A DNA stretch of 5,350 nt from Clostridia bacterium (lineage in GTDB: Bacteria; Bacillota; Clostridia; Oscillospirales; CAG-272), in the NCBI GenBank assembly GCA_017453085.1, contig JAFTKV010000023.1:1-5350 (forward strand), read 5' to 3'. Positions 1 to 5,350 of this stretch are shown here, piece after piece (the first letter of the stretch is position 1; each line of letters starts with the position of its first letter). The position numbers and the translations under genes are program-made. The notes under the pieces are model-generated. The model was not told the DNA's origin and made no database searches. It worked only from the letters and a program-made list of their open reading frames with translations.

Positions 1-1
1 G

Positions 2-1159
2 TCGGTGAGCTGGACCTATTATACCTACAGCGGAAAAGCCCACGAGCTGACCGGTAAAAATCCAGACGTTCCCACTTACGTGGCTTCCTACACGGGCATC
101 ACCCTGTCCTCCAGCCGCATTCCCGACAGCAGTCTTTTGATCATCACCGACGACAACCAGCAGGTGCTGTACAAGGGCAGTCTGGCCGGCTACAACGCCT
201 CCACTACGCTGAAAAAGCAGATCCGCAAGGATACGCTGCTGCACTTTTCTCTGGAAGCCGATTGGGCGCAACGGGAGGGTGCCAAGTATGACGGCAACGC
301 CCGTTTCTGCTTTGACGTGCAAACGATCTTCGATCCCACCGCCAACTTCTGGCTGGGCGAGTCCTCCGTGGAACTGGGCGAATTTGTGGTGCTGTCCGGT
401 GAATTTGTGGAAGAGCTGTCCGATCTGGCCTTTGCCTCTTCTCCCTCTATCGGTGTCAAGCCTACCTTTATTCGGGACGGAGATCTGGTGCGGGCATTGG
501 TTCCCATCCCCCGCAATCTGTCTGCGGGCACAGGAGAATATACCTTTACCGTTACCTGTCAGGGCAAGGAGTATCCTCTGACCTTGAACGTCACCGAGCC
601 TACCCATTCCTCTACCATCAAATGCTACAATTACAGCGGTAAGGTCAATACCGCCGTTCGTACCGATGCCAATCTGGCTGCATTCCGTGATCTGATGGCA
701 TCCCTGCCGGTTACCTCCACCCTCCATGCGGACCGGTTCGTGATCCGCACCTACGAGGGTGCCCGCGCACAGTACGGACAGATCATCCATAACACCAATC
801 GGGAGGAGGATCAGTTCCGCTCCAACGGTCTTGCCTTCGTGGCATACGCAGGAACCGAGATCAAGTCCATTGGAAACGGAATGGTGGTAGCAGTGACCAC
901 CACCGCATATGGCGGCAACACCATCGTCGTTGACCACGGCTGGGGTCTGTACAGCGTTTACTACTGCCTGTACAGCACCGAGGTAGAGGTCGGCGCATAC
1001 GTCACCTCCGAGTCCGTGATTGGCAAGGGCGGCTGGCAGGGCGCGTCTGCCGGCTATACCGACGGTATCACCTGCTACTGCGAGCTGTGGGTCGGAAATC
1101 AACCTGTTTCTTACTATCCTGCCGAAACCGAGGGCATCGTGATCGGCACTCCCAATTGA
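2..1159 (+). CDS. Degenerate LytM/M23-fold envelope protein with Ig-like domain (5' partial)
   Basis: The frame is open to the left edge and no ribosome-binding site precedes the GTG at 5, so the true start lies upstream, probably with a signal peptide or membrane anchor. Residues are counted from that GTG. Residues about 112-195 are beta-rich with an Ig-like pattern (GEFVVLSG ... GEYTFTVTCQGKEYPLTLNV), as is often found before M23 domains. Residues about 265-375 follow the LytM/M23 fold: GLAFVAYAGTEI, IGNGMVV, GGNTIVVDHGWG, VEVGAYV, IGKGG, then ELWVGNQPV. The catalytic set is lost. The usual HxGxD is S273-N-G-L-A277, the YaH motif is YYC321, and HxH is C357-Y-C359. The protein is therefore probably not a zinc endopeptidase but a structural or regulatory LytM protein, as known for EnvC, NlpD and SpoIIQ-type proteins. 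Its partner is unknown. It lies 23 nt before a membrane DUF218 gene, probably in one operon. Fold assignment is good; function is inferred. Confidence 0.75.
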   Translation, partial: SVSWTYYTYSGKAHELTGKNPDVPTYVASYTGITLSSSRIPDSSLLIITDDNQQVLYKGSLAGYNASTTLKKQIRKDTLLHFSLEADWAQREGAKYDGNARFCFDVQTIFDPTANFWLGESSVELGEFVVLSGEFVEELSDLAFASSPSIGVKPTFIRDGDLVRALVPIPRNLSAGTGEYTFTVTCQGKEYPLTLNVTEPTHSSTIKCYNYSGKVNTAVRTDANLAAFRDLMASLPVTSTLHADRFVIRTYEGARAQYGQIIHNTNREEDQFRSNGLAFVAYAGTEIKSIGNGMVVAVTTTAYGGNTIVVDHGWGLYSVYYCLYSTEVEVGAYVTSESVIGKGGWQGASAGYTDGITCYCELWVGNQPVSYYPAETEGIVIGTPN

Positions 1160-1171
1160 TCAATATTAAAT

Positions 1172-1176
1172 AAGGA
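1172..1176 (+). promoter_or_regulatory. Ribosome-binding site of the DUF218 gene
   Basis: AAGGA lies six bases before the ATG at 1183. It fixes the start of the YdcF/SanA-like gene. No promoter is evident in the 23-nt gap, which supports co-transcription with the upstream LytM-like gene. Confidence 0.7.
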
Positions 1177-1182
1177 CGAACC

Positions 1183-2007
1183 ATGTTCAAAAAATTTTTT
1201 TCTTCTCTCGCTCCATGTAATACCCGTTTTCAACGCAGAATGCGACGTTTGTTTACCGTTTTGGGCGTTTTATGCGTAAGCTATTACGTTCTCATCGCCT
1301 TCGTGGCGGGGCTGATCCGCACCTCAATCCTCTACATCTGGCTGATTGCCGCAGCCGCTTGCTTTGCCATTGCCGCCCTGACTCCGCAGATTGCTGCCTT
1401 CGCGCAACGCACAAAAAAATGGGTATTGGTTTGCCTGGCCATCCTTCCGACGCTGTGTTTTCTCTTCTTTTGTACAGTGGAGGTTGCCATTCTCACCGGA
1501 TTCCCCTCCGACGTCCCCGAAGAGGAAGATGCCGATTACATCATCATTCTGGGAGCGAAGGTCAATCCGGACGGTCCCAGTCTGCAGCTGCAACGACGCA
1601 TTGATGCGGCTTACGAATATCTGCAGGCTCATCCCAACACGATTGCCATTGCATCAGGCGGACAGGGCTCGGACGAGCCTATGAGCGAAGCGGTCTGCAT
1701 CGAAACCGAGCTGATCAAGCGCGGCATCGACGCCAATCGGATTCTCATCGAGGATTGCTCTACCGACACCGCCGAGAACATTCGGTTCAGCCGCGAGCTG
1801 ATCGACGATTCCCCCGACACCACGGTGCTGATCGTATCCAACGAGTTCCACTGCTTCCGCGCCTCCGCCATCGCACGGCGCTATCTGGAATCGGAGGTGG
1901 GACACGTTTCCTCCCGCAGTGTTATCTTCCTGCTACCTCATTATATGGTGCGGGAGTTTGCGGGTATCACCGTAGATTGGCTACAAGGCAATCTTTCCTT
2001 TGAATGA
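1183..2007 (+). CDS. Membrane-anchored DUF218 protein (YdcF/SanA/ElyC family)
   Basis: A 274-residue protein. The basic N-terminus (RRMRR, 18-22) is followed by three hydrophobic segments at about 23-45, 49-67 and 80-104. A DUF218 domain then runs from about 117 to the end. Family signatures are visible: DYIIILGAKVNPDGPS (118-133), the RRIDAAYEYL helix, ASGGQGSDEPMSEA (157-170), a STDTAENIRFS motif (193-203) that matches the usual 'S.nT.eNa..s', and VLIVSNEFHCFRA (215-227). SanA and ElyC affect envelope barrier function and peptidoglycan or lipid-carrier metabolism in Enterobacteria, but the reaction is not established, so no gene symbol is given. The start is supported by AAGGA at 1172-1176. 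The neighbouring LytM-like gene fits a cell-envelope role. A strong terminator begins directly after the stop. Confidence 0.88.
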   Translation: MFKKFFSSLAPCNTRFQRRMRRLFTVLGVLCVSYYVLIAFVAGLIRTSILYIWLIAAAACFAIAALTPQIAAFAQRTKKWVLVCLAILPTLCFLFFCTVEVAILTGFPSDVPEEEDADYIIILGAKVNPDGPSLQLQRRIDAAYEYLQAHPNTIAIASGGQGSDEPMSEAVCIETELIKRGIDANRILIEDCSTDTAENIRFSRELIDDSPDTTVLIVSNEFHCFRASAIARRYLESEVGHVSSRSVIFLLPHYMVREFAGITVDWLQGNLSFE

Positions 2008-2008
2008 G

Positions 2009-2047
2009 AAAAACGGACAAAGCTGAACGCTTTGTCCGTTTCGTTTT
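2009..2047 (+). terminator. Intrinsic terminator, probably bidirectional
   Basis: A perfect 13-bp stem (2011-2023 with 2029-2041, core CGGACAAAGC) closes a five-base loop TGAAC, a few bases after the DUF218 stop codon. On the plus strand the GC-rich core is followed by GTTTCGTTTT. On the minus strand it is followed by TTTTTCTC (complement of 2006-2013). It can therefore end transcription from both sides, as expected between converging operons. Confidence 0.85.
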
Positions 2048-2058
2048 GGTTCCCAAAA
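2044..2058. repeat. Small palindrome at the left border of the IS
   Basis: TTTTGG and CCAAAA form a perfect 6-bp stem around the loop TTC. It lies between the upstream terminator and the main left-end hairpin. It may belong to the IS left end or to the flank, so it marks only an approximate boundary. Confidence 0.5.
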
Positions 2059-2062
2059 TAAA

Positions 2063-2081
2063 CCCCCGGTTCTACCGGGGG
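2063..2081. repeat. IS left-end hairpin
   Basis: CCCCCGG-TTCTA-CCGGGGG forms a 7-bp stem (8 if the loop's outer T-A closes). This is the type of subterminal hairpin that IS200/IS605 TnpA binds on single-stranded DNA. Its loop TTCTA recurs in a right-end hairpin. On the minus strand the same hairpin is followed by TTTATTTT and could stop transcription leaving the IS leftwards. Confidence 0.7.
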
Positions 2082-2111
2082 AGCGATAAACCGCTTTAGT
2101 AAAAACAAAAA

Positions 2112-2132
2112 GGGCGAGCTAAAAGCAAGCCC
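2112..2132. repeat. Second left-end stem-loop
   Basis: GGGC (2112-2115) pairs with GCCC (2129-2132), and inside it GCT pairs with AGC around an AAA loop, separated by a GA/AA internal loop. It lies just upstream of the tnpA promoter. It could be part of the transposase recognition region or impede incoming transcription. Support is structural only. Confidence 0.4.
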
Positions 2133-2144
2133 GAGGAAAGAGTA

Positions 2145-2173
2145 TTGCACAGAATTAAACCTCCTAGTATAAT
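2145..2173 (+). promoter_or_regulatory. Sigma70/SigA-type promoter of tnpA
   Basis: TTGCAC at 2145-2150 and a perfect TATAAT at 2168-2173 are separated by exactly 17 bases. Transcription would begin near 2180, leaving a leader of about 40 nt before the tnpA start codon. The spacer contains the left arm of the SD-sequestering inverted repeat, so that arm is not part of the IS's own transcript. Confidence 0.75.
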
Positions 2174-2218
2174 GAACATGGTTTGGCGCTGTGTTACAGA
2201 AATAAAAGGAGGTTTAAT
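2154..2218 (+). promoter_or_regulatory. Anti-SD inverted repeat before tnpA
   Basis: ATTAAACCTCCT (2154-2165) is the perfect 12-base reverse complement of AGGAGGTTTAAT (2207-2218), which contains the tnpA ribosome-binding site. A transcript entering from outside the IS could fold to hide the SD. A transcript from the IS promoter starts downstream of the left arm and leaves it free. SD sequestration in read-through transcripts is an established transposase control in IS200, IS10 and IS50. Confidence 0.75.
2205..2212 (+). promoter_or_regulatory. Strong ribosome-binding site of tnpA
   Basis: AAAAGGAGG lies seven bases before the ATG at 2220. It decides the start: upstream in-frame ATG codons at 2172 and 2178 and the TTG at 2145 lack an SD and overlap the promoter. 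Confidence 0.85.
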
Positions 2219-2219
2219 A

Positions 2220-2696
2220 ATGAAAAAGGATAATAACGAGATAAAAAGCACGGCACATAGCAAATACAGGTGTCAATACCATATAGTCTTTGCCCCCAAG
2301 TACAGAAGGAAAGAAATATATGGACAATTGAAAAAAGATATAGGAGAAATCCTGAGAAAACTATGCGAGCAAAAAGGAGTAGAGATCATAGAGGCAGAGG
2401 CGTGCCCCGATCACATCCACATGCTGGTGAGTATCCCGCCATACCTAAGTATAGCACAATTCATGGGATTTCTCAAGGGGAAAAGTAGCCTAATGATCTT
2501 CGATCGACATGCAAATTTAAAATACAAGTATGGATCGAGAAATTTTTGGTGTCGTGGTTACTATGTAGATACGGTCGGTAAGAATAAAAAAGTGATTGCA
2601 GCATACATCCGAAATCAGTTAGAAGAAGATTATGCCGCTGATCAAGCGAGTATAAAGGAATATACTGACCCGTTTACGGGTAACAAGAATAAATAG
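2220..2696 (+). CDS. tnpA: IS200/IS605-family transposase TnpA (HUH/Y1)
   Basis: A 158-residue single-strand DNA transposase, the usual full length. The Y1-transposase fold is evident from HIVFAPKYRRKEIYG (21-35), the metal-binding HUH motif D64-H65-I66-H67, the LKGKSS segment (85-90) and W110-CRGYYVDTVG. The catalytic tyrosine is Y129 in AAYIRNQ, with the accompanying glutamine Q133 four residues later. All key residues are present, so the enzyme is probably active. TnpA dimers excise and insert the element as single-stranded DNA by recognising end hairpins, typically on lagging-strand template. No tnpB is linked, so this is an IS200-group layout. The frame is open for 25 codons upstream, but the strong SD places the start at 2220. 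Codon use is AT-rich, unlike the neighbours. Expression is probably limited by the anti-SD repeat. Confidence 0.95.
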   Translation: MKKDNNEIKSTAHSKYRCQYHIVFAPKYRRKEIYGQLKKDIGEILRKLCEQKGVEIIEAEACPDHIHMLVSIPPYLSIAQFMGFLKGKSSLMIFDRHANLKYKYGSRNFWCRGYYVDTVGKNKKVIAAYIRNQLEEDYAADQASIKEYTDPFTGNKNK

Positions 2697-2707
2697 GCAA
2701 AAATAGA

Positions 2708-2727
2708 CAGCCGCACGTGAGCGGCTG
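2708..2727 (+). repeat. Hairpin just after tnpA
   Basis: CAGCCGC-ACGTGA-GCGGCTG is a perfect 7-bp stem starting 12 bases after the tnpA stop. It may protect the 3' end of the mRNA or act as a weak terminator. No U-tract follows (CCTGTAATTG), so a normal intrinsic terminator is not supported. Confidence 0.5.
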
Positions 2728-2760
2728 CCTGTAATTGTAATGCGGTGTCAAACTTTCTGT

Positions 2761-2803
2761 GCCCCTTTTAGGGGCGACGCCTGTATTTGCCCCTTCTAGG
2801 GGC
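2761..2803. repeat. Tandem right-end hairpins of the IS
   Basis: GCCCC-TTTTA-GGGGC (2761-2775) and GCCCC-TTCTA-GGGGC (2789-2803) are two nearly identical 15-base palindromes separated by 13 bases. They differ by one loop base. The first GGGGC can also pair with the second GCCCC, so alternative folds are possible. The loops match that of the left-end hairpin. Confidence 0.75.
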
Positions 2804-2809
2804 TGGTCA

Positions 2810-2831
2810 AACCACCAGTTTACTGGTGGTT
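2810..2831. repeat. Terminal right-end hairpin of the IS
   Basis: AACCACCAG-TTTA-CTGGTGGTT is a perfect 9-bp stem. TCAA (2807-2810) at its foot is complementary to TTGA (2837-2840) just outside, which would fit a guide/cleavage pairing near the right tip of an IS200/IS605 element; that last point is inferred. It ends 11 bases from the recR stop codon. It lacks a U-tract on the recR strand, so it is not a usual terminator for recR. Confidence 0.7.
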
Positions 2832-2842
2832 ATGATTTGATT

Positions 2843-3439
2843 TTACAGTTCCCGTCTGCCGTCCAGTGCGCGGAACAGCGTGACTGCATCGGCATATTCC
2901 AGGTCTGCTCCAACCGGCACACCGTAAGCAAGGCGGGTCACCTTGATTCCCAGCGGCCGCAGAAGCTTCTGCAGATAGAGCGCAGTCGCCTCGCCCTCCA
3001 CGGTAGGATTGGTGGCGATGATCACCTCTTCGATCGCCTCGTTGTTTAGACGAGACAGCAGACCGGCGATCTCCAGCTGATCGGGGCCGATGCCGTTCAT
3101 AGGCGACAGAACGCCGCCCAGCACGTGATACCGTCCACGGTAATCCCGCACCCGCTCCAGACTCATCACCGCTCTGGCGTCCTCTACGACGCAGATGATG
3201 GGATCACGGGAGGTGTCCTTGCAGACCGCACAGGTATCGCCTTCACAAAGATTGTTGCAGATCTTACATCTGCCGATCCGCGACCGTGCGGACAGGATCG
3301 TTTCGGCAAAGGTGCGCGCCGACTCGTCGCTCCAATCGATCAGAGAGAGCGCATAACGGCTGGCCGTTTTGCGTCCCACACCGGGGAGCCTTGCGAACTG
3401 CTCGATGAGCTGTTCCAGGGGAAGGATGTAATCTGCCAT
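2843..3439 (-). CDS. recR: Recombination mediator protein RecR
   Basis: A 198-residue protein, the normal length. In order: a helix-hairpin-helix (LPGVGRKTASRYA, 18-30), a C4 zinc finger (C58, C61, C70, C73), and a Toprim domain with VVED (84-87), LGGVLSPMNGIGPDQL (107-122) and NPTVEGEATALYL (144-156). It ends with the conserved YGVPVGADLEYAD segment (172-184). RecR forms ring-like clamps on DNA and, with RecO and RecF, loads RecA at gaps covered by SSB. Its ATG overlaps the ebfC stop by one base (TGATG) and no clear SD precedes it, so translational coupling is likely. It is the last gene of the dnaX-ebfC-recR operon. Only a few bases separate its TAA from the IS right end. Confidence 0.97.
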   Translation of the reverse strand: MADYILPLEQLIEQFARLPGVGRKTASRYALSLIDWSDESARTFAETILSARSRIGRCKICNNLCEGDTCAVCKDTSRDPIICVVEDARAVMSLERVRDYRGRYHVLGGVLSPMNGIGPDQLEIAGLLSRLNNEAIEEVIIATNPTVEGEATALYLQKLLRPLGIKVTRLAYGVPVGADLEYADAVTLFRALDGRREL

Positions 3440-3786
3440 CAGAACAGACCGGGCATATTCATCTGACCGGTGATCTTTTCCATCTCGGCGGAGTTGGTGG
3501 TTTCCACCTTCTTGATGGCTTCGTTGACGCCTGCTACCAGGATGTCGGACAGGGTCTCGATATCGTCGGGATCCACGATCTCGGGGGAGATCGCAATGTT
3601 CAGGATCTCTTTCTTGCCGTTGATGGTGACCGTGACGGCTCCGCCGCCTGCCTGCACCTCGTATTCCTTGGCATCCAGCTCTTCCTGCTTAGCTGCCATT
3701 TCTTCCTGCATCTTCTGTGCCTGACGGATCATACCCTGCATATTGTTGGGGCCGCCGCCGTATTCCTTGGGGATTCTCGCTTTCAT
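3439..3786 (-). CDS. ebfC: Nucleoid-associated protein EbfC/YbaB
   Basis: A 115-residue protein of the YbaB/EbfC family (YaaK in Bacillus). The N-terminal helix is rich in Met/Gln/Glu (MQGMIRQAQKMQEEM, 16-30). Next come the glycine-rich turn AGGGAVTVTINGKKEI, the VDPDDIETLSDIL segment and the typical C-terminal MNMPGLF. The family forms tweezer-shaped dimers that bind DNA, and it is consistently linked to recR. The ATG at 3786 is preceded by AAGGA (complement of 3797-3801) at ten bases, and the GGGPNNMQGM start is usual for Clostridia. It lies 36 nt after dnaX and overlaps recR by one base. The exact cellular role is not well defined. Confidence 0.95.
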   Translation of the reverse strand: MKARIPKEYGGGPNNMQGMIRQAQKMQEEMAAKQEELDAKEYEVQAGGGAVTVTINGKKEILNIAISPEIVDPDDIETLSDILVAGVNEAIKKVETTNSAEMEKITGQMNMPGLF

Positions 3787-3796
3787 GTTGTGTTCT

Positions 3797-3801
3797 TCCT
3801 T
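3797..3801 (-). promoter_or_regulatory. Ribosome-binding site of ebfC
   Basis: AAGGA on the minus strand lies ten bases before the ebfC ATG, in the 36-nt gap after the dnaX stop. No promoter or terminator is seen in the gap, consistent with one operon. Confidence 0.6.
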
Positions 3802-3822
3802 TTCTGATTCTTTTGTATTTCA

Positions 3823-5350
3823 TTAAAACAGATCGTCAAATGCGGATCTGGTAGGTGCTTGTGCTTTGACCACTTCAATGATCACGTCTGTAAACTCGTC
3901 TCCCTCGGAGGCGGCGATGGCGCGGAGCTTTCCTGCCGCAGATACGCTGTCCAGAAGGCGTTTGGCAAAGGAGTCGGTCAATTCCACGTGGAGACGCTTT
4001 GCGCCGTCTACGAAGACCTGTGCGCCTCTCAGAAAGGGCGCGCCGCCCTGATCGATCTTCTCATAGCGGGCAACCAGCTCGGTCCAGCCGTAATATGCCT
4101 CCCGCACGTCGGGATCAATGGTGGGGACGGGCTGTTTCGGTTTTGCTACAGGCTGTGCTTCTGCTTTGGGAGCGGTCGGCTGAGGGGCGGGCGAAGGTGT
4201 ACGCGTCTCGACCGATGCCACTGCGGGAGCAATGGTGCCGCCTGCGATCAGCAGAGTCAGCTTTTCTTCCAATGCGGCAATTCGTGCGGAGATAGCCTCG
4301 GGGGAATCACCGAATACGTCGGAGCAAAGACGCAGCAGGGTCATTTCTGCCACCACGCGTTTGTCCTCGCCGCGGTGCATGGACAGGAAGGCTTCCTCCA
4401 GCAGCTTGACGTGATACAACAGGGTTTGATACTGGAACGCTTTGGCGTTCTCGATCAGCTCCTGCAGCTCGGTGTCGCTGTAATCCAGCACCTCACCGGG
4501 AACCTGCCCCGATGCGGCGGTGATCTTCAATGCTTTTTGTACCATCATATCCCGATAATAGGAGATCAGATCCGAGAAAAAGACCGACAGATCGATAGAG
4601 GAGCGATACATGGCTGCCACCAAGGACAGTAGCTTTTTGAAATCCTTACCCGCAATTGCTGTTACCGCTTCAGAGACCTGCGTTCTGCCGCACACGCCTG
4701 CAGCGGCGGACACGCTCTCTGCGTTGACCGTCTTCCCTTCGCCTGCACAAAGCTCCAGCATACTGATGGCATCTCGCATACCGCCTTGCGCCAGTCGGGC
4801 GATCAGCCGCGCACCGTCGGGGGTAAGCTGAATCCCCTCCGCATTTGCAATGGCGGTGAGGCGATCCATAATATTCTGCAGCGAAATTCGGCGGAAGTCG
4901 AATCGCTGGCAGCGGGACAGGATGGTTGCGGGGATCTCCTGCATCTCGGTGGTTGCCAGAATGAAGATTACGCCTGCGGGAGGCTCCTCCAGCGTTTTCA
5001 GCAGAGCGTTGAAGGCACCTTCTGAAAGCATATGCACCTCGTCGATGATATACACGCGGGTGCCGTTTTGGGAAGGCGTGAAGATGACCTCTTCCCGAAT
5101 GTCACGGATGTAATCGACGCCGGTATTGCTGGCGGCGTCCATTTCCAGCACCTCCACCGAACGGCCGCTGTCGATCTCCTCGCAGACCGGACAGGCGTTA
5201 CAGGGATTTCCGCCCACCGTGTTGGGGCAATTGGCCGCTTTAGCAAGGATCTTGGCACAGGTGGTCTTACCGGTACCACGGGAGCCGCAGAACAGATAAG
5301 CGTGATTTAATTTATGAATTTCCACCTGCCAAGTGAGGACGGAGGTAATA
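3823..5350 (-). CDS. dnaX: DNA polymerase III subunit gamma/tau DnaX (5' partial)
   Basis: Clamp-loader ATPase. The frame runs through the right edge: codons upstream of the GTG at 5325 read ITSVLTWQ, matching the conserved DnaX region before 'KLxHAYLF'. The GTG is therefore internal and about 20 N-terminal residues are missing. Counted from that GTG: Walker A GSRGTGKTT (14-22), zinc cysteines C33, C42, C45 and C48, Walker B DEVH (95-98), sensor 1 FILATTE, the SRC motif LSRCQRFDFRR, and sensor 2 GGMRDAIS. A helical domain III, a Pro/Ala-rich linker (about 370-405) and a C-terminal domain ending DDLF follow. DnaX forms the clamp-loader core with delta and delta' and, as tau, links polymerases. 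No clear frameshift heptamer for a short gamma form was found. It is the first gene of the dnaX-ebfC-recR operon. Confidence 0.97.
   Translation of the reverse strand, partial: ITSVLTWQVEIHKLNHAYLFCGSRGTGKTTCAKILAKAANCPNTVGGNPCNACPVCEEIDSGRSVEVLEMDAASNTGVDYIRDIREEVIFTPSQNGTRVYIIDEVHMLSEGAFNALLKTLEEPPAGVIFILATTEMQEIPATILSRCQRFDFRRISLQNIMDRLTAIANAEGIQLTPDGARLIARLAQGGMRDAISMLELCAGEGKTVNAESVSAAAGVCGRTQVSEAVTAIAGKDFKKLLSLVAAMYRSSIDLSVFFSDLISYYRDMMVQKALKITAASGQVPGEVLDYSDTELQELIENAKAFQYQTLLYHVKLLEEAFLSMHRGEDKRVVAEMTLLRLCSDVFGDSPEAISARIAALEEKLTLLIAGGTIAPAVASVETRTPSPAPQPTAPKAEAQPVAKPKQPVPTIDPDVREAYYGWTELVARYEKIDQGGAPFLRGAQVFVDGAKRLHVELTDSFAKRLLDSVSAAGKLRAIAASEGDEFTDVIIEVVKAQAPTRSAFDDLF

Larger units (their letters stand above)
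2044..2840 (+). mobile_element. IS200-type insertion sequence (IS200/IS605 family, tnpA only)
   Basis: The element comprises a single intact Y1 transposase gene flanked by palindromic, non-coding ends, as is normal for IS200/IS605 elements, which lack terminal inverted repeats and make no target duplication. The left end holds palindromes at 2044-2058 and 2063-2081; the right end holds palindromes at 2761-2775, 2789-2803 and 2810-2831. No tnpB is present. The interior is visibly AT-rich, with AGA, ATA and AAA codons, against GC-rich neighbours, which indicates acquisition. The ends are estimates: TnpA cuts a short distance outside the outermost hairpins, and the exact cleavage positions cannot be read from one copy. 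The insertion lies in the gap between converging operons and breaks no gene. Confidence 0.85.

Noticed and set aside
5..7. GTG as the start of the LytM-like gene
   Set aside because: The frame continues to the edge, no SD fits before it, and the protein would start inside a domain without any export signal.
2145..2219. Longer tnpA starting at TTG 2145 or ATG 2172/2178
   Set aside because: These codons overlap the -35/-10 elements and lack an SD, while AAAAGGAGG precisely serves ATG 2220, which gives the normal TnpA length.
2761..2831. Repeated hairpins as a CRISPR array or recR terminator
   Set aside because: There are only two to three short palindromes with no regular spacers, and no U-tract on the recR strand. 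Their place beside tnpA fits an IS right end.
3859..4632. 257-codon plus-strand open frame opposite dnaX
   Set aside because: It lies wholly antisense to an unmistakable dnaX, has no SD or recognisable domain, and is the usual mirror frame of a GC-rich gene.
4630..4646. AAAAAG run in dnaX as a programmed frameshift site
   Set aside because: The full slippery heptamer A AAA AAG is absent (C AAA AAG), and the site falls in the middle of the protein, far before the position where a gamma form should end.
5323..5325. GTG as the start of dnaX
   Set aside because: In-frame codons upstream (ITSVLTWQ) match the conserved DnaX N-terminal region, so the gene continues beyond the window.

Overview
The window looks like a chromosomal segment of a Gram-positive gut-type Clostridia (Firmicutes), possibly Oscillospiraceae/Ruminococcaceae-like. 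The basis is the minus-strand order dnaX-ebfC(ybaB)-recR, the protein styles and a moderately GC-rich coding background. The genus cannot be set from this sequence alone.

Left part (1-2041, plus strand): two envelope-type genes probably form an operon. The first is cut by the window edge. It encodes an extracytoplasmic protein with an Ig-like beta domain and a C-terminal LytM/M23 fold whose metal-binding and catalytic residues are replaced, three of them by cysteine. It is followed 23 nt later by a three-helix membrane protein with a DUF218 (YdcF/SanA/ElyC) domain. A strong and probably bidirectional hairpin terminator closes this unit.

Middle part (about 2044-2840): a complete IS200-type single-strand transposon carries only tnpA (HUH/Y1 transposase). 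It has its own sigma70-type promoter, a 12-bp inverted repeat that can hide the tnpA ribosome-binding site in read-through transcripts, and palindromes at both ends with closely similar loops. It is clearly more AT-rich than its surroundings and sits in the gap between two converging operons.

Right part (2843-5350, minus strand): recR, ebfC/ybaB and dnaX (5' end beyond the window edge), a conserved Firmicutes replication/repair operon. DnaX loads the sliding clamp, EbfC is a nucleoid-associated DNA-binding protein, and RecR works with RecF/RecO to load RecA at gaps. ebfC and recR overlap by one base (TGATG). The IS ends only a few bases after the recR stop and separates recR from the terminator it probably once shared with the left-hand operon.

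No tRNA, rRNA or CRISPR array was seen. The most noteworthy items are the promoter/anti-SD arrangement of the IS and the His-to-Cys LytM pseudoenzyme.
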